Below are positions 24,762-33,337 of a stretch of 64,000 nucleotides of DNA, one piece after another. The DNA lies in contig CP075493.1 of NCBI GenBank assembly GCA_021613535.1, positions 17,422,001-17,486,000 on the forward strand, given 5' to 3'. The position numbers and the translations under genes are program-made. The stretch comes from Adineta vaga (taxonomy: Eukaryota > Rotifera). Position 1 is the first letter of the stretch, and every line of letters starts with the position of its first letter. The notes under the pieces were generated by a model. It did not search any database. It was not told the DNA's origin and worked only from the letters and a program-made list of their open reading frames with translations.

Positions 24762-25173
24762 TTAGTAAAACAGGACGAACGTCATATATAAGGCAAACAT
24801 TATCCAATTGATGTTAATTGTATTAGACTGAGCTTTTTCAACATATAATTTGCGGTCGTCCACATGAGACACCATTTGGTTCTTACTTAAATATAATGCG
24901 ATAGCATCATCAATAGTTTTCGAATTTAAGGTAGTTGTCGTAGCCGTCTGATTAGCCCAATAACGTATCCGTAACTTTCCTGGGAACGAGTGCTCGGTCC
25001 CATTGGAAATATTACAGAAGACGATGTTGCTTCAAAATAAAAAAAATCAATAAGATCGTAAACAAAATTTTTATCAAGGTACCTGTTATATTATGAGATA
25101 CAATCATATATTCATCGGTCATTAAGACGAAACCGAACAAAATTATGAAAGACATGTGAGAAAATAAAGTCAT
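24762..25173 (-). CDS. Small secreted or surface-anchored protein
   Basis: Two exons (25173-25083 and 24979-24762; intron 103 bp, GT-AG) join in phase to give 102 residues. A signal peptide (HMSFIILFGFVLM) is followed by a short extracellular part with N-glycosylation sequons (NIT, NQT) and a hydrophobic C-terminal tail (WIMFALYMTFVLFY) that could be a membrane anchor or GPI signal. A nearer acceptor at 25029 would lead to a stop after about 34 codons. No family recognised. It lies between the envelope-like gene and the G-rich array, on the opposite strand to that gene. Confidence 0.45.
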
Positions 25174-26283
25174 GATTTCTGATAAGCAAAGAATTGGACG
25201 AATGAATTGGATAAAAAATGAATTTTATACAGAAATGTTGTACGAAATGAGCTATTTATATAAAAGCTTTCATCAGAAGAACGAATCAAAATTCAGTTTA
25301 ATTTATTCACATATTCTGGAGGGTGTGTGAAACGCAATTATATAACACTTAATTGACTATGAAAAGTTGCATCATACATGCGCTTTCGCCTTAATATGTC
25401 ATTCTTCCCACTGACACAAATAAACAACATCTTGCCGACATGTTTGTTCATATGGCTTCATCCATGAAAAAAAATGATACAAATCTTTGATGTTCTTATC
25501 CACAACAAAAACCAAAACTAATAACAAAATCTCGTTGCCGATTTGCTGGAATATTCAGTATCAAAATAATAAATAAAAGAGATCGACATATCAAAGAATA
25601 GCGAAAAGTTACTTCATCATTTGTATTCCATTCACATGGATTCGTATTTTTGTAGAGTCGTATTCGTAACGTAATCAAGATACGTTCTTTTAATTGAAAG
25701 TACTACCAACAGATCGTAAACAAGGGCATATACTGTTAAATGTCGTTCAAAATGTTTAAGTCTATATTATAAACTCATACCACTTGATTATACGTCCGTT
25801 GCTAACGCTATCCATCACAACTTATACACGTGTCACATCTTGTTTCAACAGCTATCCCTCTATTTTATTTATGTTCATCTATTATTGATTCAGCGTGCTA
25901 TACATATATCCCCTCTATTTCTTTCTTTCCTTTTCTTCTCGATTCTTAATCCAACGAATCAACCGACAAAGATAACCATTAGACTGTATTCGAGAACAAC
26001 CAATCCAAGTGCTAAATCAACGGAACCCCTATTCAGGAAACATACTATAGCAAGTATCAGCACACAGCACAATTTCCTATTCTTCTGAGATATAACTTGT
26101 TATCACTCATCTTATGAAAACCAAACAGATACGGATCTGGCTTTCCAGAACTAACGGCTCGGTCAGCTCATCTCTCCTTCATTTAGCACAAACTCCCAGT
26201 TAAAAAAAAACAGAGCACGGAAGTCAAAAGAGAAACCACCCTACACAAGACTCAACAACGACAAAACGATGTGGGAGTTGTAA
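25174..26283. other. Spacer with a possible short exon
   Basis: On the minus strand near 25690-25620 a short open stretch with LITLRIRLYKNTN, preceded by an AG acceptor and followed by a GT donor, resembles LRIRYWANQ of the neighbouring small protein. It could be a partial duplicate exon. Otherwise nothing is supported. Confidence 0.3.
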
Positions 26284-27080
26284 GCGGGCGGGCAAAGTGT
26301 GGGTGCACGGGTGGATGTTGTAACCCGACGAGCAAAGTGAGGGTGTGGGGGTGGGTGTTGCACGGGAACAAGCAAAGTGAGGGTGTGGGGGTGGGTGTTG
26401 CACGGGAACAAGCAAAGTGAGGGTGCGGGGGTAAGTGCTGTGAGGCGACGAGCAAAGTGTGGGTGCGGAGGTGGGTGTTGTAACCCGACGAGCAAAGTGA
26501 GGGTGTGGGAGTGGGTGTTGCACGGGAACAAGCAAAGTGAGGGTGCGGGGGTAAGTGCTGTGAGGCGACGAGCAAAGTGTGGGTGCGGAGGTGGGTGTTG
26601 TAACCCGACGAGCAAAGTGAGGGTGTGAGAGTGGGTGTTGCACGGGAACAAGCAAAGTGAGGGTGCGGGGGTAAGTGCTGTAAGGCGACGAGCAAAGTGT
26701 GGGTGCGGAGGTAGGTGTTGTAACCCGACGAGCAAAGTGAGGGTGTGGGGGTGGGTGTTGCACGCGAACAAGCAAAGTGAGGGTGCGGGGGTAAGTGCTG
26801 TGAGGCGACGAGCAAAGTGTGGGTGCGGAGGTAGGTGTTGTAACCCGACGAGCAAAGTGAGGGTGTGGGGGTGGGTGTTGCACGCGAACAAGCAAAGTGA
26901 GGGTGCGGGGATAAGTGCTGTAAGGCGACGAGCAAAGTGTGGGTGCGGTGGTGGGTGTTGCAAGGGAACAAGCAAAGTGAGGCTGCGGGAGTTAGTGCTG
27001 TGAGGCGACGAGCAAAGTGAGGGTGTGGGTGTTGCAAGGGAACAGCCCAAGTGAGTGTGCAGGGGTAGAAGCGAAGTGCT
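26284..27080 (+). repeat. G-rich 40/120-bp higher-order minisatellite
   Basis: Monomers of 40 bp, each beginning AGCAAAGTG and rich in GGGTGTGGGGGTGGG, alternate in three types (ending CACGGGAACA, TGAGGCGACG or TAACCCGACG). Together they form a 120-bp higher-order unit repeated about six times. Several frames on both strands stay open across it because 120 is divisible by three; I do not regard them as genes. The G strand has many runs of 3-5 G, so G-quadruplex formation is plausible. It occurs at only one end of the element. Confidence 0.9.
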
Positions 27081-27121
27081 CAATCATGGTTTCACCTAGC
27101 CAGCTTTTTTCGAGCTGAACA

Positions 27122-28737
27122 GTTTAAAACTCGAGTACTCGAATTATAACTTTATAAGTTTAGAAGTTGAATAGTTTAAAACTCGAGTACTCGAACTATA
27201 ACTTTATAAGTTTAGAAGTTGAATAGTTTAAAACTCGAGTACTCGAACTATAAACTTATAAATTTAGAAGTTGAATAGTTTAAAACTCGAGTACTCGAAT
27301 TATAACTTTATAAGTTTAGAAGTTGAATAGTTTAAAACTCGAGTACTCGAATTATAACTTTATAAGTTTAGAAGTTGAATAGTTTAAAACTCGAGTACTC
27401 GAACTATAAACTTATAAATTTAGAAGTTGAATAGTTTAAAACTCGAGTACTCGAATTATAACTTTATAAGTTTAGAAGTTGAATAGTTTAAAACTCGAGT
27501 ACTCGAATTATAACTTTATAAGTTTAGAAGTTGAATAGTTTAAAACTCGAGTACTCGAACTATAAACTTATAAATTTAGAAGTTGAATAGTTTAAAACTC
27601 GAGTACTCGAACTATAACTTTATAAGTTTAGAAGTTGAATAGTTTAAAACTCGAGTACTCGAATTATAACTTTATAAGTTTAGAAGTTGAATAGTTTAAA
27701 ACTCGAGTACTCGAATTATAAACTTATAAATTTAGAAGTTGAATAGTTTAAAACTCGAGTACTCGAATTATAAACTTATAAATTTAGAAGTTGAATAGTT
27801 TAAAACTCGAGTACTCGAACTATAAACTTATAAATTTAGAAGTTGAATAGTTTAAAACTCGAGTACTCGAATTATAAACTTATAAATTTAGAAGTTGAAT
27901 AGTTTAAAACTCGAGTACTCGAATTATAAACTTATAAGTTTAGAAGTTGAATAGTTTAAAACTCGAGTACTCGAACTATAACTTTATAAGTTTAGAAGTT
28001 GAATAGTTTAAAACTCGAGTACTCGAATTATAACTTTATAAGTTTAGAAGTTGAATAGTTTAAAACTCGAGTACTCGAATTATAAACTTATAAGTTTAGA
28101 AGTTGAATAGTTTAAAACTCGAGTACTCGAACTATAAACTTATAAATTTAGAAGTTGAATAGTTTAAAACTCGAGTACTCGAATTATAAACTTATAAGTT
28201 TAGAAGTTGAATAGTTTAAAACTCGAGTACTCGAACTATAACTTTATAAGTTTAGAAGTTGAATAGTTTAAAACTCGAGTACTCGAATTATAACTTTATA
28301 AGTTTAGAAGTTGAATAGTTTAAAACTCGAGTACTCGAATTATAAACTTATAAGTTTAGAAGTTGAATAGTTTAAAACTCGAGTACTCGAACTATAAACT
28401 TATAAATTTAGAAGTTGAATAGTTTAAAACTCGAGTACTCGAATTATAACTTTATAAGTTTAGAAGTTGAATAGTTTAAAACTCGAGTACTCGAATTATA
28501 ACTTTATAAGTTTAGAAGTTGAATAGTTTAAAACTCGAGTACTCGAATTATAACTTTATAAGTTTAGAAGTTGAATAGTTTAAAACTCGAGTACTCGAAC
28601 TATAAACTTATAAATTTAGAAGTTGAATAGTTTAAAACTCGAGTACTCGAATTATAAACTTATAAATTTAGAAGTTGAATAGTTTAAAACTCGAGTACTC
28701 GAATTATAAACTTATAAATTTAGAAGTTGAAGAAGAA
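27122..28737 (-). repeat. Right 52-bp satellite array (inverted)
   Basis: About 31 tandem copies of the reverse complement of the left-array unit, with the same TCGAGTACTCGA core. Two main variants alternate irregularly (TATAACTTTATAAGTT and TATAAACTTATAAATT). Variant mixing is higher than in the left array, so the two arrays have homogenised separately. Confidence 0.95.
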
Positions 28738-28776
28738 GTTTGATACTCGAATCGAATTAACGATTTCTACACTACT

Positions 28777-28785
28777 CGTTTATTG
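28777..28785. repeat. Right candidate target-site duplication
   Basis: Exact second copy of CGTTTATTG, immediately after the right end of the giant element and immediately before the resumed GPCR coding sequence. Confidence 0.6.
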
Positions 28786-29095
28786 AAAAGCCAGTCCGCA
28801 CTTACTCTCTGCTATTCTAGTTATCAGTTACACGTTGCCAATTTCTATAACCATCATTTTCGATCTACTTCTAATTGGACATGTCGTCTATCAAAAGCAG
28901 CACATGTTAAAAATACTTTCAGCAAATTCTACTAACGCTAACAAACGACAAAAAATGCAGGAAAGATGGAAACGTCCAAAGAAACTTTTCACACAATTTT
29001 TACCACTTACAATTCTCTTTGTTCTAACCAAACTACTATGGGCACTTCGTCAAGCACTCCGAAGCGTTTTTCCTGGGTTTTTGATAGGTATCTAG
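28786..29095 (+). pseudogene. GPCR pseudogene, 3' half (TM5-TM6)
   Basis: The open frame continues from the left GPCR piece. It contains a TM5-like segment (TLPISITIIFDLLLIGHVVY), a basic third intracellular loop (KRQKMQERWKRPKK) and a TM6-like segment (FLPLTILFVLTKLL), then a stop at 29093-29095. The TM7 NPxxY region is not evident. A TGA lies at the junction itself. Together with 4886-5386 it forms one receptor gene interrupted by the giant element. The frameshift in the left half and the missing tail show it is dead. Confidence 0.6.
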
Positions 29096-29675
29096 ATCTT
29101 TGAAACACGAAAAACAGGTTTAGACCAACAGTGGTGCAATGATTACCGCGATAGATTACTCATTGTTGGCACTCTATACAGTGCAATTGTTATATTGAAT
29201 GCATTTCCTCATCACTCACAAATTACTATCCATAACTATTAAAATTAAAGCGGGATGGTTACAACTCGAATCATAACTAATGAAATTTTAGTCTATAAAT
29301 AAACTAGGAATTTAATGATTGAATTGAAATTAAATGAAACTTTATTCGGTTTAATTTCAATTCAGTTAAAAGTACAGATTATATTGATAATCTTTCAAAA
29401 TCTTGAATAGAATTTACTTAGTTTACAATCATCTGATCAGTTTATTATTGATCGAATATTGTTCAAAACAAATTTACAAGGATTATATCAATATATCTCA
29501 TTTGTTTTACACATAATTTTTGGTAAATCAATTCGATTTTTATTGATCAATCAAAGTTGATTGAAATAAAAAATGAACAGAATCTCAATGATTTTAAAAC
29601 TATTTTCTTTATAAATAAATTGGAAATTCAGTACTTTTTTGTTGAACAAGAATAGATGAGAAACGTGGACGATTT
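29096..29675. other. AT-rich spacer
   Basis: No gene or repeat seen. The last tens of bases are the 3' flank of the U-box gene. Confidence 0.4.
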
Positions 29676-30774
29676 TTACTGGATAATGACTGATGCTGGA
29701 CCACTCACTGATACAGAAAATGATCCTGTAACATTCGGTGCATAGGTAGTAACTACTAAATCATGTACTATAGAGGAAAAAAGATAGTCTAATATACGGA
29801 ACTGTTGTAAACCAGCACTGTCATCATTTCCCGTATGTAAATTCAGCTTAGGATTAGTTGCGTTAAATGGTCCGTAATATAAATATCCATATAGATCGAT
29901 AGCACTTTTACTTTTAATTTCATAATAACCAGTGGTGTTGACAAATACTCGGCGTACAATATAATAGTGAGCATTGGATTTCGACGAATGGAGTGGTTTA
30001 TATGTTGGACTCATTGTTGTTAACACAGCCGAAAAAGTTGTTGTTGCCGGGTATACTATGTTGAACGAAATTGATATTGATTAAATATGTAAAAGAAAAA
30101 CAAAAGAGATAATTTCAACGCTTTATTTATGGCATTCAATTGTCTTTATTAACTAATACTTCATTATGTCTTGTCTGAAATGGCTATGATTGAGAAGAAG
30201 AAATGAGACTCGTATTCATTCGATATGTATCGGTGAATAACTTTGTCTTTCTCCATTAGAATTACTTACTTGAATACGAAGATCCATTTGCAGTTGTTTT
30301 CGAGGAATCTTTTCGTGCCAATTCAAAAGCCACTGAAATAATAATAGTTGCCAAAACAACTAATCCACAGCAGCCAAACAGGCAAATGCCAGTTTTACTA
30401 CACGCCTTATTATCACGTTCCCTGTCTGTTGCATTATTAGTTTCTTCAGGATGTATACGTCTAAGATTTCGTGAACCAGTTCGTAGTGGTGGCAAAGTGA
30501 CTGTGCTATGTTGTGCATTGTATGAAACGACTGAATTTCGACGACGCGCCGCCAATTCTCTCAAATGATCATCGGGTAGTAATTCATTCAGTTGCAATGG
30601 TTGTCTAGTAAATGGACTAGTACCATGTTCATTAATCCATTGTGTGATTGCTGATCGTTCATAGACACGTCCATCATTTGCAATTACTGGATCACGAAAT
30701 AATTCCATTGTAATAGGACAAATAAGATCGTCATTATCGATATTTTGCTCACTGTTAATTCGTGCCATGAGCAA
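29676..30774 (-). CDS. U-box protein with membrane anchor and ectodomain
   Basis: Two exons (30774-30270 and 30055-29676; intron 214 bp) join in phase to 294 residues. Residues about 16-80 form a U-box (DDLICPITMELFRDPVIAND....ERSAI..W), the E2-binding domain of a class of E3 ubiquitin ligases. A linker and a Cys-rich transmembrane segment follow (ICLFGCCGLVVLATIIISVAF). Exon 2 encodes an N-glycosylatable domain (YYIVRRVFVNTTGYYEIKS...IDLYGYLY...DDSAG.QQFRI...VTTYAPNVTGSFSVSVSGPA), a beta-sandwich-like unit I associate with rotifer surface proteins. A cytosolic U-box on a transmembrane protein could ubiquitinate substrates at the membrane; this is inferred. An alternative start two codons downstream is equally plausible. 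Confidence 0.8.
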
Positions 30775-31830
30775 TGAATGTGAAGATCAAACGGAACCGA
30801 TTTATTTACTTTGTTATGTGAATCATGACACTTGTTCTGTTCTTCAAAGGAAACATTCATCATTGCTTGACGATGTTAAGAATATAAAAAAACAAAAATC
30901 GATTTCTTCCAACTTAAACAAAGTAATATGATCACATGAATGTGAATGAAAAACGGGAAAATGGCTGTTTTTCTACATTCAATTATTTCAGTTTTTTATT
31001 TAGATTATTAGCATATCACATTATTAGAGAATAAAAGAAAGAGTAATCATTGTATACTACGATGAATTCCATCTTTTCACAAGCATGTTCATCTTGGGGA
31101 TGAGGAGAGAGATTTCGAAATTGTGGACGTTTTGAAGGAAATAGTTTCGCGATAGATGACAAAGCATGAAGGAGTATGGGGTGAGGATGACAGAAGATAA
31201 GATTATCCATACCTACACCCTCACCCATTTCAGGGTTAAGTTTCATTATTAATACAAAAGACGTCTTAAATTTGATTGCAAAGACTTAATTTGACCGTTT
31301 CTAGTTTAAATTATGTCTTCTCAATCATTTTAAGACTTAAGCTATCTGATGAAGAACTGTAATAGATTCGAAACCAGTCATAGCAGCTTGTCTTATCCAA
31401 AATATTGAGCAGAAAATGATCAAACAATGAATAAATATTAGTTTAATTTTTAATCAATTACTAACATTGACGAAGAACTATGTACATAGAAATGCACTTA
31501 AAAATGTTTAATACAAATTTGTAATCTTAATTGATCGACTCTTTGAGAACATTTTTCTTTATTATACGAATGTTTCTAAAAAGTATCAATTGTATTAAAA
31601 ATAGTCAAAATTAGCATCGTAAGTCAAATTACAAAAGAGTCAAAAGAGATTAAGTATAATGCCAATTATTTGTATAGTCTACTTATATTTTAATTAAAAT
31701 TGAAGATCTTAACATCAAGATTGTTTTTCTTCTCGAAACTCGTAGTTTAAAATTAAAGATCATCGAGAAAAATTCTTTCATATTTCACTAGAATTATTCT
31801 AAGAATGTCGTTGTTATACATTTCTTAACA
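30775..31830. other. Intergenic, one degenerate telomere-like patch
   Basis: No gene seen. CTTGGGGATGAGG (31094-31106) and CTACACCCTCACCC (31212-31225) form a weak G-arm/C-arm pair of the dispersed hairpin family. Confidence 0.35.
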
Positions 31831-31837
31831 AATTGTA

Positions 31838-32760
31838 GTTTATAATGGAATAGCTTTTCTTCTTTTTGGAATATTTGGTAACACAATCAATATTTACATA
31901 TTTTCAAGTGTTTCAACATATCGTCGAACACCTACAACATTTTATTTTCTCAATGAATCAATATACAAAAGTCTTTTCTTATTGATTAATCTTATACCTC
32001 GTATAATAGCTTTCAGTTATGGATACGATTTTGCAAATATCTCATCACAATGGTGTAAATTACGGCAAACTTTACTAACGATAGTGGGTACTTTGTCAGT
32101 TACTTTCACATGTTTATCTACAATTGATCAATATTTAATCACATCATCAAATGTATCATTACGTCAAATGAGTCAAATGAAAGTAGCTTATCGAACTATT
32201 ATTCCAGTTATTATTATTTGTTGTCTTCATGCAGTTCCTTTTTATTTATATCATGATATTTCACCAGTTACTCGTACATGTATTTGTATGAATCCAATAT
32301 ATTTTATTTATGTTCCAATGTTTTTTCTTGTTGTTCTTTGTATAATTCCATTAACAATTATGTGTATATTTGCAATTTTAACTTATCAAAATCTTCATCG
32401 AACAATTGTTCTTGCTGAACAACGTGCTGATCGACAAATATTAAAAATGACTTTCTTACAAATCATTCTTGCTTTAGTTTTTCTTGGTTTATTAGGTGTT
32501 TTTCAAGCATACAAACTGTTTACATCTAATGTTTACAAAGATCAAAATCGAATCATGATTGAATATTTTGCATATACAATTGTTAGTACTGAATCAACAT
32601 TTTATTATACTGTATGTTTATGTATTGTTTTTCTACTAAGAATTTTTTGTTAGACAAGTTTCTAGATATTTTTGTTTTCATCAAGTCGATTTCGTCGAAC
32701 AGTCAAAGAACGATTATTTCTTCAAAGAAATAGAAATGTATTTGTTCATCCAACTCGATA
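31838..32760 (+). pseudogene. Class A-like GPCR, tail broken
   Basis: The open frame begins after a splice acceptor (TTGTAG, 31838) and runs through seven hydrophobic segments. TM1 carries GNTINIY (N1.50-like) and TM3 ends in IDQYLIT (DRY position altered to DQY). Later segments include IIPVIIICCLHAVPFYLY, FVPMFFL-like TM5 and LQIILALVFLGLLG (TM6). Stops TAG at 32652 and 32674 interrupt the sequence in TM7. The same frame then resumes as a typical basic tail (SSSRFRRTVKERLFLQRN...) ending at 32758-32760. The stops suggest a recent pseudogene, or a very short (about 37 bp) intron. The N-terminal exon was not found. Ligand unknown. Confidence 0.6.
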
Positions 32761-32937
32761 AATATTGTGAACTATGTCAAATGAGTCTATGTATCTTTTT
32801 GTTTAAGTTATGTTTGATCTTTTATATAAACACTAATTGAAATATTGAAACTAAATGTACTATAAGAAGCCTTATAAGGATGTGGGTGCAATTATTCTAT
32901 TCATTCTCACCTTCACCAAAGGATAGACAATTACAGT

Positions 32938-32993
32938 TTCTTGAGGGTGTGGAAGATAAGGTCTCTCTTTTATTGCTCACCCACACCCATCTC
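32938..32993. repeat. Telomere-like hairpin element
   Basis: CTTGAGGGTGTGG is followed by 24 bp and then CACCCACACCCATC. Arms are complementary over about 12 bp. TGTGGG is the reported telomere repeat of Adineta vaga (established knowledge, recalled). Confidence 0.65.
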
Positions 32994-33194
32994 GATTATT
33001 TCGATCAATAATAAATTCTTTCATTTATTTCTCATCTTCAACAATTTACTCAACTTTATAAAACAATATTTGTGCAAATACTTTACATTAAGTTATAAAT
33101 CATCTATATATCATGAAAAAAATCTTTAAGAAAAATCATGTGAATCTTATGACAATATATGATTTATTTTTACATTCAATAAAGATTCTATTTA

Positions 33195-33335
33195 GGGTGT
33201 GGGTGTGGGTAGGTATGGGTGTGTGTGGGGGGGGGGAGGTATATCTTCTTCGCCCACACTCACACACCTACACTCATCCACACCCACACCCACCCACCCC
33301 ACACCCATACCCACACCCTCACACCCACGCCTGAG
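33195..33335. repeat. Large telomere-like inverted repeat
   Basis: About 45 bp of GGGTGTGGGTGTGGG-type DNA including a run of nine G, a short AT spacer (GTATATCTTCTTC), then about 80 bp of CCCACAC-type DNA. This is the longest member of the family here. It directly abuts the truncated end of the patatin domain at about 33338. Confidence 0.8.
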
Positions 33336-33337
33336 TA

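Larger units (their letters stand above)
5387..28776. mobile_element. Giant (23.4 kb) DNA transposon with inverted satellite arrays
   Basis: The boundaries rest on three observations. A GPCR gene is split, with TM1-TM4 to the left and TM5-TM6 to the right. The 9-mer CGTTTATTG occurs at both junctions. Removing the segment plus one copy of the 9-mer leaves the two GPCR halves in one frame, apart from a TGA at the junction. Inside the ends lie arrays of the same 52-bp unit, direct on the left (5410-7757) and reverse-complemented on the right (27122-28737). Cargo: DUF3987-like P-loop protein, KDZ-like DDE transposase, SGNH hydrolase, envelope-like glycoprotein and a small secreted protein. I saw no reverse transcriptase, DNA polymerase B or retroviral-type integrase. 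The outermost few tens of bases at each end are not obviously similar, so the exact termini could shift slightly. Confidence 0.7.

Noticed and set aside
26224-27083. Long open frames in several frames of both strands over the G-rich array
   Set aside because: They arise because the 120-bp higher-order unit is a multiple of three and lacks stops. The predicted proteins are pure repeats with no start context or domain.
5387-28776. Maverick/Polinton or terminon (Athena) identity
   Set aside because: I found no protein-primed DNA polymerase B, retroviral-type integrase, capsid-like protein or Penelope-type reverse transcriptase. Only the GDSL-type enzyme is shared with terminons.
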